Source: Tanypteryx hageni (lineage: Eukaryota > Arthropoda > Insecta > Odonata > Petaluridae). Taken from it: a stretch of 64,000 nt of DNA. Location of the stretch: contig CM054112.1 in assembly GCA_028673005.1 (NCBI GenBank), positions 27,568,124 to 27,632,123 of the forward strand, written 5' to 3'. Under the pieces are notes generated by a model. That model was not told the DNA's origin. It did no database searches and saw only the letters and a list, made by a program, of their open reading frames with translations. Of the stretch, positions 9,436 through 22,210 are shown piece by piece (position 1 is the stretch's first letter; every line of letters starts with the position of its first letter). The position numbers were made by a program, and so were the translations under genes.

Positions 9436-9660
9436 CGCAAATGTTTAAACAAACATTTAATGTTTATGTACTTCTGAATGTGCAACAAATCTGACGTTGG
9501 TAATAGTAGAAATCTAAAAATAACCGAATATGGGTTATGAAATTCTGATATATTCATTAATTTTTCATATAAAAAAATTCCTAAAATGTTAACAAATAGA
9601 TAAATGTATCAGTACTAGGGTGCAAGCTAGAGAGCTGAAATATTTTAATTAAGACCTCAG
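9436..9660 (-). repeat. Right arm of diverged inverted repeat (U1)
   Basis: Reverse complement matches 612-838 (and the equivalent left arm of U2 at 10831-11057). Starting just before this arm and running into it is a perfect hairpin, aaatgttt / aaacattt with a 4-base loop (9439-9458). Confidence 0.62.
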
Positions 9661-10219
9661 AAGACGCGCGGCTCGCCTCACTAAGACGCGGTTTGTCAAG
9701 TCAAATTTCTCGTAAAATATAAATGATATGAACGTCAAATTAAAATATTTTAAATAAAAAATACCCACAAATTGATTCATGTAATTATTTTACCTTATAA
9801 AACTGTTGCGTCAAGAGATTCGTATGTGCGCTTCTCATACTGTGCTGAAACGGCAAGGCTTCGCAACCGGTGTGCCGCGATAAAGTCCATGATGTGCCAC
9901 GATATATTTTACGTTATGAGCAAGGGAAGAATATTACTGCGTTTTATTATCCTACAGCTACGACCGCGGAAATTTCCTTTTTTAATAAACAGAGATACTT
10001 TACGGCCGAATTTGTACTCCAATCTTTTGCCTACTCATGTCATGTGACTATCTCGATCTATCCCATGGCACTCGAAATTTCTTTAATGGCAGTCACAGTA
10101 TTACTGTACTTACTCGCATAATTCACGCACCTTTCACTTCGAATTTCGTGACCAAAACTATCATATTACTAGCAAACACTACTACCCCTAATATAAAAAC
10201 TATAAAATCCCGTCAATAT
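9661..10219. other. Moderate-AT stretch ending in a palindrome, no gene seen
   Basis: Overlapping open frames of 76-91 codons on the plus strand (9772-10267) resemble no family I recognise and overlap one another, so they are not called. The stretch ends with the perfect inverted repeat cccgtca-ata-tgacggg at 10209-10225, which spans the arbitrary unit junction. Confidence 0.55.
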
Positions 10220-10225
10220 GACGGG
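10209..10225. repeat. 17-bp palindrome at the U1/U2 phase junction
   Basis: cccgtca, 3-base loop, tgacggg. Repeated at 20497, 30774, 41057, 51331 and 61623. It lies inside continuous repeat sequence and is not evidence of a biological unit boundary. Confidence 0.8.
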
Positions 10226-10830
10226 GAAAAATTTATCTTTCGCAGGATATGTCCTCATGGATCTTAAAAAATTCAGCAATTTCAATTTCCACATATGACA
10301 TCATGAAATGAATATCAATAGTAATTGAATATTTGTTTAGTTTTGTTACCGTCGTTCAAACAGCGTCGAAAATTCTTGAACATAATCAGAACCAACTAGC
10401 GGAAGAAAGCTATAATAATGAGCATTACATCTGATTTAATCGGACGTAAAGTTCGTGGAAACTAGTACAAGTATACTAGTAGAAGCATATCTTCGCGCCT
10501 TGAAAAAACATTCATTTTTCAGACAGATATTTCATCATTGCAATTATTTTCTTAATTAAAAAGATTCCACCTACGCAGCGAATTTTGTTTTTCCCTTATG
10601 TCAAAATAATAGCTTAAAACAATCCCCATACTTTGAAATTTTAAGAATTTTATACTTTCTCCATTATGGGGTACTAATGGTTCACATTTCTGCCAATTTT
10701 TGAAGTTTGATCACTTTTAGAAGTGAAATAATATTTTTCTAATTGTTTAAATTTACATAATTTTTAACGGCCGCAGAAAGAACTTCATGAATACACGGAA
10801 ATATTTAATAGGTTACATAGACTAAAATCT

Positions 10831-11057
10831 AAGTAGTATCAAAATTTCAGCCCTCTAACTTCCCCGTAGTGTCTATATATTTACCTATTTTTTAAATTTG
10901 AAGAACTTTTAACTGCCAAAGAAATTAAAATATCAAAATTTTTATACTTGCTATTTTGTTTTTTTATAAATCCTACCTCTAAAAAAAATTTCAGCTCCGT
11001 AGCACATTCGGAAGTACATAAACCTTGAAAATTTGTTTAAATAAATGCTTCCTATAT
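10831..11057 (+). repeat. Left arm of inverted repeat (U2)
   Basis: Equivalent of 612-838. It faces the right arm of U1 (9436-9660) across about 1.17 kb. Confidence 0.6.
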
Positions 11058-11058
11058 G

Positions 11059-11059
<1 letters not shown>

Positions 11060-11154
<95 letters not shown>
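11060..11154. repeat. (TA)n microsatellite, longest allele (U2)
   Basis: 95 bases of TA with one G at 11099 (TATGTATA). The interruption lies 39 bases in, whereas in U3-U6 it lies nearer the left end, so expansion has occurred on its left side. Confidence 0.98.
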
Positions 11155-11157
<3 letters not shown>

Positions 11158-11948
11158 ATGCATGTTACATCCTCCTCTGTAAGAAACGTCGATATATAAT
11201 GATGGACAAATGATTCAAACAAAGTTGTAGTAAATTATATTTCCTACAGCTTTTATTCCAGTGTATTTTTCCATTGATCAAATATTAAAGCAAATATTTC
11301 AAAATAACGGATAAGTGACAAGAGTAAACACCCACTTTCGAGTGACCGATTTTTACTAAGAACTAATCAGATCTTGCGACTTTCAATAACATGTTAAATA
11401 TAAAATTTCGCGTTAACCTGATTATTGGTTTTTGAGTTGAAGTACCCACAAAATAACTGTCACATACTCGTGTCAAAGTCAATTTGTTTTTATTTTCTGA
11501 TAAGCCATGCATATTTCATTTACATACCCTTTACATTTCAATTGTTTTACACATGGCCAGATCGGAAAATACCCTGTTTAGGCAAAAGGCCACTTCAGGG
11601 TAAATTCATTTGCAGATAGTTCAATTGTATTGGTTTAACCAGTAGTATTTCGATGTTATTGTTTTCTCTGGGGGTGGCTTTTGCCTGGCATTCGCCCGAG
11701 ACGGAAGGGAAACCCGGCAAAACCTTCAGTAGACAGACGGAATGACTAGATGGTCACTATCACATTTCCACTTGCTCACAGCACCAGTTTTTCACAAAGT
11801 TCTTAGTAAATATAACAAATACATATAAATATATAACAAATAACATTTTGTAATGCGTAACAGTTAAATTGAATATAGTAAAAAATAACAGGTTTCTAAT
11901 AGGTTTGAATTTATATAAATAATAGTGATAAATAAATATGCTTTTTTT

Positions 11949-14229
11949 GGACTAGCGCCGTCCATTTCATTTTATTCTTTGGCTGCAGCAGGAGCAATCC
12001 GTCCTGAGGGTACAGGTGGGGGGAGATATGGACTTTGGTGCGGGCGTAGAGGGGAGGGGCGTCTGGGCAATAGAGCGATAGCGTCGCCTATATTATCCTG
12101 CCGGGGTGGGGCGCTTGTGTTTGGGGTGGGTTGGGAGGATAATGGGTAGGGGAGCGAGGATTTGTTGGAAGAGGTGGAGGATGTGTGCCCTCATTCTTTC
12201 GGCCGCTCTGCAGCGGAGTCTCGCCATTCGGTGTAGGACCGGTTCTATTTCGGCCCGCGCGCGTACCACGGCTCTGGGTGTGCGGATCGGAGCCCTCATG
12301 ATGTTGCGGAGGATGACTCTCTCGATGGCTGCCAGCTTCGAGATGTTTCCTTTTGCGAGCGGCGTGGTGGCAGGGGTGCCATACTCGATGATGTGTCTGA
12401 TGAATGATTTGTACAAGTGTATGGCCGTCTCCTCGGAGACGCCTTTTCCTCCCGCTCGTACGTCTCGGATACGGTTGCTGCGCCTGCTTAAGGTGGATAT
12501 CAAGTTTCTCAGATGGGTGGCTAACGTCAGGTGGAGATCGAGGGTAACACCGAGGCATTTCCCCTCTTTCTGCAGGCCGACACTTTTCCCCCAAAGGGTG
12601 ACGTAAATCGGTTGCTGCGGACCTCCTTGTTCCCCCCCTTCGTGAGTGAAGGTCATCAGGATCGATTTTTCTGGGTTTGGCCGAAGGCGCCACTTTCTCA
12701 TTCACTCCTCGAGCCGCCGGAAGTCCTTTCGTAGATAATGTGCTGCGGTGTCAGATTTGCGTGCCGTGGCCTACAGCGCCGTGTCGTCTGCGTACTGAGC
12801 GAGGGTCACCTGTGGAAGAGCGGGAGAAGGCATGTCAGCGCAATACAGAATAAAAAGGAGCGTCGATAATACCGTTCCTTGTGGCACGCCGGATTGAATG
12901 CGGAAGGGATTGGACAGGGTGCCACCTACTACGACTCTTGCATGTCGGTCGGAGATAAAGGAGTATTGGAAGCGGGATAAATTGGGTGGGATGTCGGGAA
13001 TTAGGGAGATTTTTAGGGATAGCCCGTCGTTCCAGAGTTTGTCGAATGCCCTTTCGATCTCCATGAAGATCGCGGCTGTGCACCCTCTTTTGTTGATTTC
13101 TTCTGCCGCCGAACTGGTGAGCAGCGTCAGTGGGTCTGTGGTTGTCCTGTGCGCTCGGAATCCGTATTGATGGTCTGGGAGGATGCCGCCTGCGTCTAGG
13201 ATCGTCGTGAGTTTTTTCACGACCACTTTTTCCAGCATCTTTCCCAGGACGCTCGTAAGGCTGAAGGGCGGTAATTTTTCGCGTCTTTCCCCCGTTTCAG
13301 GCGCATGATGGTGTGCGCGTTTCTCCATTGTTTTGGGTAGCAACCCATAGAGAAGCAGGAATTATAAATCATTTGGAGGAATTTTTTAAGCGTGGGGAAA
13401 TACCTGACATGCGTTTGTTGCACGTCATCGTCCAGGAGTTCGAGGAGCAGAATTCTTCGTGCTGGCTATGGCTTCTTTCAGGTCCTCGTCGATGATTCCT
13501 TCCTCGGTTTCCTCGCTGATATCTGTGGGGATTAAGTTTGGTATAATGTTCTCCATTACCTCTATGGATTCTCTGTGAAATTTCTCGACGAAACTTGGTT
13601 CGTCGGTCGGTGTGTATTTCTTCCAGCACGCGTAAGAATTCCTCCGCTTTTTTTCCTCCGTGCAGAGGGTTTTCCCGTCGTGAACTAGGTGGGATTCTTC
13701 CTGTCGTATAACTACCGAGAAACTTTTGAGTCGGTCCTAGAGCCTTTTCCTGTCTCTGAAATCTAGACACGCGTAAGTTTTCTGCCATAAATCGTATTTA
13801 TAATCAAGTACCTATCTTTCGATGATGGCCTAGTTCCTGTTCCAAACTATTTTTAATGCTGGGTCCTACCTCTTTTCGATTTCTCGGTAAATCCTCCAGT
13901 TTTCCTTGATGAGGGCGACGACGTACATAAGCAGCGGCGATTTTTACGTCGATTTTCTTCCTTGGGCAGCATTCGTCCGCAGCCTGTTAAAAAATGTTGT
14001 TTATTATATCGATTGCATTGTCTACCTCAGAGGTTGTCTTGGGTCTCTCTGCAGGGTGTAATTCTTCGGCGATGATTTCTTCAAACACTCCCAGTTCGCT
14101 TTTGCCCAATCCGTATTGTTTATCGTCCGTCTCGGTCTTTTGGCGGATCCTCCGGTGGTGATGGGGAAGATGAGTGGCAGGTGGTCCGACGTGATGGTAT
14201 CCTCGGCTTTGACGCCCCCGACAAGTTGA
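11949..14229 (-). pseudogene. Jockey-clade pol remnant (U2)
   Basis: Same frameshifts and stops as the U1 copy. RT motif block at 13343-12771, post-RT block at 12701-12093. T is kept at the 2058-equivalent position. Confidence 0.9.
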
Positions 14230-14777
14230 GCGTGCCAGCTCGCGTGCCAGCTCGGGTGCCAGCTCGAGTGCCAGCTCGCGTGCCAACTCGCGTGCCAGAG
14301 TGCGTGCCAGCTTGCGTGCCAGTGTGCGTGTAGGCGTGCGTGGCATCGTGCGTGACATCGTGCGTGGCAGCGTGCGTGGCAGCGTGCGTGGCAGCGTGCG
14401 TGGCATCGTGCGTGGCAGCGTGCGTGGCAGCGTGCGTGGCAGCGTGCGTGGCATCGTGCGTGGCAGCGTGCGTGCCAGGGTGCGTGTCAGCGTGATTGGC
14501 AGCGTGCGTGGCAGCGTGCGTGGCAGCGTGAGTGCCAGCGTGCGTGGCAGCGTGCGAGGCAGCGTGCGAGGCTGCGTGCGTGCATGCGTGCGTGCCAGGG
14601 TGCGTGGCAGCGTGCCTGCCAGCGTGCGTGCAAGCGTGCGTGCCAGCGTGCGTGCCAGCGTGCGTTCCAGCGTGCGTTCCAGCGTGCTTGCCAACGTGCG
14701 TTTTAGCGTGCGTACCAGCGTGCGTGCCAGCGTGCGTGCCAGCGTGCGTGGCAGCTTGCGTGCCAGCGTGCATGCGT
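14230..14777. repeat. 12-bp minisatellite (U2, about 45.7 units)
   Basis: Same order of variant repeats as U1, with the one extra repeat near 14720-14745 that U1 lacks. Confidence 0.97.
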
Positions 14778-14915
14778 AGATAGGAGCGTGAAATCATTGA
14801 TCTCTTGACCTAGGCCAAAATGGAGAGAAAGTTGGCGAGGGTAGTAACAACATCGTAATGAAGAATCGAGGGGTTGAGAGGAAATGGTTGTGTTCGCAAA
14901 CGCATAATGTTTACG

Positions 14916-15114
14916 AAAATAATTTTTTATACTTTTTCGAATTATTTAGGCACAAATATTATGAGCATATCGCTTCTTTTCAAATTTCGAATTATCAAGG
15001 TTTTCGAATTATCCAGGTATGAAATTTGCTTATTAAGTCTTCAAATTAAATGAAATTTCGAATTATACAGAAATTTGGAACTAAAGAGTTTCTAGTTATC
15101 TAGGTTTTACTGTA
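14916..15114 (-). mobile_element. Probable pogo/Tigger-type transposon end (U2)
   Basis: Copy of 4615-4813; no difference noticed. Confidence 0.5.
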
Positions 15115-15176
15115 CATGTAAATTGTATGCATACGCTGATGCAACATCACATAAAATCCAAATTTTTATCCCCGTA

Positions 15177-15889
15177 TTATACTGATTGAAGGGTCATCTT
15201 CCTAGAAGCTTCTAACTGTTCATCTATAGATACATTTTCATCTTGGGTGTATAACTTCTGCAAATTTTCCACCCAAAAATCCCAAACAACGCGTATGGGT
15301 GCCAATCTGTCACCTTTCCGGTGCTTTTTTCCGCCATCTCTATTGTCAAATATTAAAACTCCTGTAATTTTATAATATCTTTCAAGAGACATGGCGGCAC
15401 TAAAAATCGGCCTACCATGTACTTCGTCCCCCAAACTTTTCAGTGATTCGGTATGAGATCTGTAAATGCCTGCCAATACCAAAAGTCCAATATAAGGCTC
15501 TATGTGAGCATAGTCCACATCTTTCCAAGCTTTTGCATTGACACGCATTCTTCTATATTGGCCATTGTTATAATTTTGTTAGTGATAATTATAATGCCAA
15601 AAGATGATTTTTGGGTGGTTATGCGACTTGTGGGATATCCCTTTCGTCCTAGAGAAAATTCTATTACGTTATGATACGACTTGATTTACAAATCCCTGGA
15701 ATCTTTTTTATCTTTCGAGATCATCAAGACGAATCATCTAAAATAAGGCCGTCCTTACTTTCAGAATATTCCGTTGAATATCCTTCTTATTCCGCGTTAT
15801 CTTCTAATTCTGAGACATTTATACATAAATCCTCATCATGAAAATATTCATTATCAGAATCACAAAATAGATCAATTTTTAGGGTCTAA
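15177..15889 (-). pseudogene. piggyBac-like transposase remnant (U2)
   Basis: Open block 15548-15177 identical in translation to U1 (Ala at residue 52); acidic upstream stretch to about 15889. Confidence 0.85.
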
Positions 15890-16598
15890 AAGATTAAAGT
15901 ATTTAGGAAAACAATAAAAATATTTTCGCGTGTAATTAGGAATTAGAAATTACAAAGCAATAAAAATAAAATAATACCTAAATTTAGCTATAATTTCACA
16001 GTTTTCCTTCAAATAAGTTTACAATCTCACAGTGACAATTCAAAACTGATAGATTGTTATTGGAACGCTTATATTTGTATTATGAGTCATAATATGGCTA
16101 ACGACAAACGTGTCACCAACAGAAGGAGCGTAATTCATTTATTTCCAATAATTCCATATATTTTGTTTAACTTCCCGTTCATCGATTTAGTGCTATAAAC
16201 GACAAAATTCTGATATGGCCATCACATGATTTTCTCCATACTTGTAATATTTCTAAAACTTCCAAATAGGTTAAATGATAATAAATATTTAAGGAACTGC
16301 AAGAAAAATTCCAAGACTTAACAAAGAACCGAAATAAACTCAAATGGTAGCCTTCTGATACTTGATTTTAGCCACGAATATCCAACCATTAAGAAAAGAA
16401 CAAGAAATCCAAACCAGGACTAATGCAGGCAAGTTTCCCAAAGTTCACGTACCGAATTGATTGCTCAAATATTCACAGGAAATATTTCAGTATGTGCTAG
16501 TCATTCCAAGAAATTCTCATACCATAAATACGACTTGTAGCTCATAGTTTATCAATGATAGATGAAAATTGTAAAACAAATTAATAGAGCATTATCAG

Positions 16599-18285
16599 TA
16601 TCAAGAATGAGGTCAGGCTCAACCGTGTGGAATTCTGAATTGTGCCACGCTCATCAATGGCTTGAATGGTTAACTTTTGATGACAGTGTCAGACAAAGCG
16701 TAAGTGAGATTGGTTTTGCCAAGCTCTCTACTCTTAGGAAAAAACTGGCTGCTCTTTCCTCAAAATCAGTGCAGCGTAGTGATTCCTTCTAAACTCAGTG
16801 ACCACAAGTTCCACCCACCAATTTATCTAATTGTGTTTCTATTTTGAACGAGTTTGACTTAGGCCTGAAATTCGCCCCTAGCCTCCATTTATCTACAGGT
16901 GTGTCGAAGAATCTAGTCGTCGATTGTGATTTGGCCCTACAAAAAGAATCTCATTCGTTTAAGCACGTTCTTGCTTGTAAAATTTCTTTCTTCCTCAATG
17001 TTCCTCGACCCAGACCACTATCCCGCCCACACTCTCCCGCCTTACTTTCTAGTGTTAATACAATTTGATTGTCCAAAAGGCTGATAAAGTTAATGGCATG
17101 GTGGTGATGGACAGAGAGGTTTATTTGGAGAAATTTTCGAAACAAAAATATTTCGGTTTTGAAAAAAAACTCTCTCTCGAATGATCAATCTGCGATCCAA
17201 AAAACTATTTCTTCGACTTCTTTTTTTTTTCATTCCTAAAAACAAACACAACTTATAAGTGGTGAACCCCTTTCCACTTAGACTTCATGGTTTCACGAAA
17301 CTTCACAAAAAGGATTGCCCTATTAGGCCTGTTGTCTCCAGTACATCTGCGCCTGCCCATAAACTCGCCTTCAAACTCAATACACTTCTTCGTCATTATT
17401 CTCATTTTAGTCCAAAATTTGGTATTAAAATTTCCATAGAGTTGACGCCCACCTTCAAAGTAAAGATTTTCCACAACAATTCAAAATTTGTCTCTTTTGA
17501 TATTTTTTACCTTTTTACTTCTGTTCCCGTTAAAGAACTCTTAGATTTGGTTGTAGATATGCTTTTCAAAGCAGATATCAATCAATTTTTGGTAACTGAG
17601 TTTCCTAACTTACTTGTAGCATATTCTGAACAAAACCTATTTCTTTTTTAGTGTAATTTTTTTAAACAAACGCATAATCTCGCGATGAGGTCCCCACTTT
17701 CCCCTCTCCTTGCCAACATTTATATCAACAATTTATAAGTTAACCTTCTTAATTCTGGCGGAGGAGTTTTGACAAGAGGATTAGGGACCATAAGCAATGC
17801 TTCCGTTTAAATAATTTGAATTCTCAATTTGCGAAACATCTTTTAAACCTCAATCATCATAGTTCCTTCAATCCTAAATTCCTCCGCTTTGAAAATTAAT
17901 GTCGCAAATAGGATGATCTTGAACAGCTAGAGATAATTATTTGTGAAAACCTGTTTCTCTTAAATGTATATCTTTTCCGCAATCATTCTTCTCAATTTTG
18001 CTTACCAAATATTTTTTTAAATACTTTGTATCAACATTGTTGTCTTTGGCCCCTTTTACCAAGTTTTAGTAACATTTCATAACTTTATTTTCCTTTCCAA
18101 CCCCTTCCTTTTCCTAACCGTTTATTTATTTACCTTCCATTCGTTTTCTATGTAACCCCTACTCTGCCCCTCTCACCCTTTTTTCCCTATATATATGGAA
18201 CTGTATTTATATTTTATCACCTAATGATACCGTGATCGTAGTGAAATAAATTTGTGGAAGTGACAATGTTGTTTCTTTTTCTCGA
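16599..18285 (+). pseudogene. Penelope-like remnant (U2) with tail deletion
   Basis: As in U1, with flanking 13-bp repeats at 16586-16598 and 18286-18298. The 14 bases that follow GAAA in the tail of every other unit are missing after 18246, with an aaa microhomology at the junction. Confidence 0.88.
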
Positions 18286-19723
18286 AGAGCATTATCAGGT
18301 TAAAAATGGTAAAAAAGAATGTCACTTTCTAGCATTACCTTTTGCATGTATTTTTTAAAATAAGCTAATTAGTTAAATGTTACTGTACACACGCTAATAT
18401 ATCTGGACCAACTGTCCATTGCTGATGGGTAGTCAAACGTAAAAATAACAAGTCAAGATATAAAAATGAATTATTATAACCAGTTTTTATATATTTTATA
18501 CTTTAATATCAATAAACCCTATAAATTAATTATGATAACCTTTCTGCTTTCATGGGTTGCAGAAGTGTCTACCAGCTCTTGAGAGACGTGGGGGTATCCC
18601 TATTTAACCGTTAATCTTTTTACAGTTGTGAGAATAGCAGACAGAAGTAGAGAACTGTAAGAATGTTTTGTAAATAAGTAGTAAGAGGTTCGATAGTATC
18701 TTTTGTTTCATAAATATCAATACTGACTTATAAATTCCTATTACGTAAAATCAACGAAAATAGACTGCTAGTGCAGAGTAATTCAGTTTGAAATACTAGT
18801 AGCAGTGAAATTGTTGAATATTTCATATTTTAGTGACCTAACTGAAATGACAAAAATAATAAATTGTTCTTTTCCTAACATCAAATCAACCGTCCATATA
18901 AAACCACTGTATAAGCATAGTTAGCTGAAGAATTGCTAAACTACAACGCGACACTTTAAAAATTTTTATTTAAATATGTTTAAATTAAAATCCTTTAAAA
19001 CAGTATTACCTATCTTAAATAGTGAAAAAAAGGAATATGATATTTAATGTGAGGGCTTTTAGGATAATGTAGGAACAACTGATCTTAAAGGTCTATAAAA
19101 ATAAAAGATTTAATCTAAAGTAAAAAATGAGGCAGGTGAACAGTTCCAAAGAATAAAATGATCTAAAATAGTTTTCAAATGAAATTTCATTATAAACTAT
19201 TCCGAGAAGATCGCTTTAATGATTATTATAGTAAAGCAATACGAATGTGATTATAATTTAACAATAATAAAATAAATGTATCGTATAAGGCAATATTATA
19301 AGAGGAGCAATAAGAATTTAATAATAATAATAAAACTAATAAAAAGTTTACATGTACCTCGATTTTCCGGATGTAATTCTTAATGAAAGTCATAGGGAAA
19401 AGGTTTTTACAATAACCTTAAAAAAATAAAAATAAAAAGTTTTTAAGATAAATAAAAACATACCAACAATAATAATAACGATAAATAAAAACTTATAATA
19501 ATTAACAGAAATATCCCTTCAAAAAACGTAGGAATGCTAGTATCAATTCAATCCACAACAAAATAAACTTCTCTTTCACCATCAACAATTACAATAGTTT
19601 GTTTAATCTCGTTGCTAAGATGGACGCGTTTATCTTCCAACGAGAATTCAAATAAACATTTATCGCAGCGCCAACGCAAGGATCTGGTGGCCGAGGTGAC
19701 TAAATCACTCGGCTTAGAAAATT

Positions 19724-19948
19724 CGCAAATGTTTAAACAAACATTTAATGTTTATGTACTTCTGAATGTGCAACAAATCTGACGTTGGTAATAGTAGAAA
19801 TCTAAAAATAACCGAATATGGGTTATGAAATTCTGATATATTCATTAATTTTTCATATAAAAAAATTCCTAAAATGTTAACAAATAGATAAATGTATCAG
19901 TACTAGGGTGCAAGCTAGAGAGCTGAAATATTTTAATTAAGACCTCAG
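19724..19948 (-). repeat. Right arm of inverted repeat (U2)
   Basis: Equivalent of 9436-9660. Confidence 0.6.
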
Positions 19949-21118
19949 AAGACGCGCGGCTCGCCTCACTAAGACGCGGTTTGTCAAGTCAAATTTCTCG
20001 TAAAATATAAATGATATGAACGTCAAATTAAAATATTTTAAATAAAAAATACCCACAAATTGATTCATGTAATTATTTTACCTTATAAAACTGTTGCGTC
20101 AAGAGATTCGTATGTGCGCTTCTCATACTGTGCTGAAACGGCAAGGCTTCGCAACCGGTGTGCCGCGATAAAGTCCATGATGTGCCACGATATATTTTAC
20201 GTTATGAGCAAGGGAAGAATATTACTGCGTTTTATTATCCTACAGCTACGACCGCGGAAATTTCCTTTTTTAATAAACAGAGATACTTTACGGCCGAATT
20301 TGTACTCCAATCTTTTGCCTACTCATGTCATGTGACTATCTCGATCTATCCCATGGCACTCGAAATTTCTTTAATGGCAGTCACAGTATTACTGTACTTA
20401 CTCGCATAATTCACGCACCTTTCACTTCGAATTTCGTGACCAAAACTATCATATTACTAGCAAACACTACTACCCCTAATATAAAAACTATAAAATCCCG
20501 TCAATATGACGGGGAAAAATTTATCTTTCGCAGGATATGTCCTCATGGATCTTAAAAAATTCAGCAATTTCAATTTCCACATATGACATCATGAAATGAA
20601 TATCAATAGTAATTGAATATTTGTTTAGTTTTGTTACCGTCGTTCAAACAGCGTCGAAAATTCTTGAACATAATCAGAACCAACTAGCGGAAGAAAGCTA
20701 TAATAATGAGCATTACATCTGATTTAATCGGACGTAAAGTTCGTGGAAACTAGTACAAGTATACTAGTAGAAGCATATCTTCGCGCCTTGAAAAAACATT
20801 CATTTTTCAGACAGATATTTCATCATTGCAATTATTTTCTTAATTAAAAAGATTCCACCTACGCAGCGAATTTTGTTTTTCCCTTATGTCAAAATAATAG
20901 CTTAAAACAATCCCCATACTTTGAAATTTTAAGAATTTTATACTTTCTCCATTATGGGGTACTAATGGTTCACATTTCTGCCAATTTTTGAAGTTTGATC
21001 ACTTTTAGAAGTGAAATAATATTTTTCTAATTGTTTAAATTTACATAATTTTTAACGGCCGCAGAAAGAACTTCATGAATACACGGAAATATTTAATAGG
21101 TTACATAGACTAAAATCT

Positions 21119-21345
21119 AAGTAGTATCAAAATTTCAGCCCTCTAACTTCCCCGTAGTGTCTATATATTTACCTATTTTTTAAATTTGAAGAACTTTTAA
21201 CTGCCAAAGAAATTAAAATATCAAAATTTTTATACTTGCTATTTTGTTTTTTTATAAATCCTACCTCTAAAAAAAATTTCAGCTCCGTAGCACATTCGGA
21301 AGTACATAAACCTTGAAAATTTGTTTAAATAAATGCTTCCTATAT
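21119..21345 (+). repeat. Left arm of inverted repeat (U3)
   Basis: Equivalent of 612-838; faces the U2 right arm at 19724-19948. Confidence 0.6.
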
Positions 21346-21347
21346 GT

Positions 21348-21416
<69 letters not shown>
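21348..21416. repeat. (TA)n microsatellite (U3, 69 bp)
   Basis: TA run with one TATGTATA interruption near 21369. Confidence 0.98.
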
Positions 21417-21419
<3 letters not shown>

Positions 21420-22210
21420 ATGCATGTTACATCCTCCTCTGTAAGAAACGTCGATATATAATGATGGACAAATGATTCAAACAAAGTTGTAGTAAATTAT
21501 ATTTCCTACAGCTTTTATTCCAGTGTATTTTTCCATTGATCAAATATTAAAGCAAATATTTCAAAATAACGGATAAGTGACAAGAGTAAACACCCACTTT
21601 CGAGTGACCGATTTTTACTAAGAACTAATCAGATCTTGCGACTTTCAATAACATGTTAAATATAAAATTTCGCGTTAACCTGATTATTGGTTTTTGAGTT
21701 GAAGTACCCACAAAATAACTGTCACATACTCGTGTCAAAGTCAATTTGTTTTTATTTTCTGATAAGCCATGCATATTTCATTTACATACCCTTTACATTT
21801 CAATTGTTTTACACATGGCCAGATCGGAAAATACCCTGTTTAGGCAAAAGGCCACTTCAGGGTAAATTCATTTGCAGATAGTTCAATTGTATTGGTTTAA
21901 CCAGTAGTATTTCGATGTTATTGTTTTCTCTGGGGGTGGCTTTTGCCTGGCATTCGCCCGAGACGGAAGGGAAACCCGGCAAAACCTTCAGTAGACAGAC
22001 GGAATGACTAGATGGTCACTATCACATTTCCACTTGCTCACAGCACCAGTTTTTCACAAAGTTCTTAGTAAATATAACAAATACATATAAATATATAACA
22101 AATAACATTTTGTAATGCGTAACAGTTAAATTGAATATAGTAAAAAATAACAGGTTTCTAATAGGTTTGAATTTATATAAATAATAGTGATAAATAAATA
22201 TGCTTTTTTT

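Larger units (their letters stand above)
1..10219. repeat. Macrosatellite unit U1 (10,219 bp)
   Basis: First complete unit of the tandem array; the start is simply where the window begins. The sequence at 1 recurs at 10220, 20508, 30785, 41068, 51342 and 61634. U1 is the shortest unit because its TA microsatellite is only 25 bp and it lacks one 12-bp minisatellite unit near 4430-4450. It also has a private T at 8274 where the others have G. It contains, in order, an inverted-repeat arm, a TA tract, a Jockey remnant, a minisatellite, a pogo-type end, a piggyBac remnant, a Penelope-like remnant and the second inverted-repeat arm. Confidence 0.98.
10220..20507. repeat. Macrosatellite unit U2 (10,288 bp)
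   Basis: Second unit, same orientation as U1. It has the longest TA tract (95 bp) and a private 14-bp deletion at 18246/18247 in the tail of the Penelope-like element. It shares the Penelope-region variants of U1 (equivalents of 6972 C and 7264 T), but carries AA at the equivalent of 8811-8812 like U4-U6. Confidence 0.98.

Noticed and set aside
10209..10225. Palindrome as the true boundary of the repeat unit
   Set aside because: The phase comes only from where the window begins; sequence is continuous through it in every unit, and nothing marks it as a duplication breakpoint.
9772..10267. Three overlapping plus-strand frames of 76-91 codons
   Set aside because: They overlap each other in different frames, resemble no family and show no coding signal beyond being open; conservation between units is uninformative because everything is conserved.
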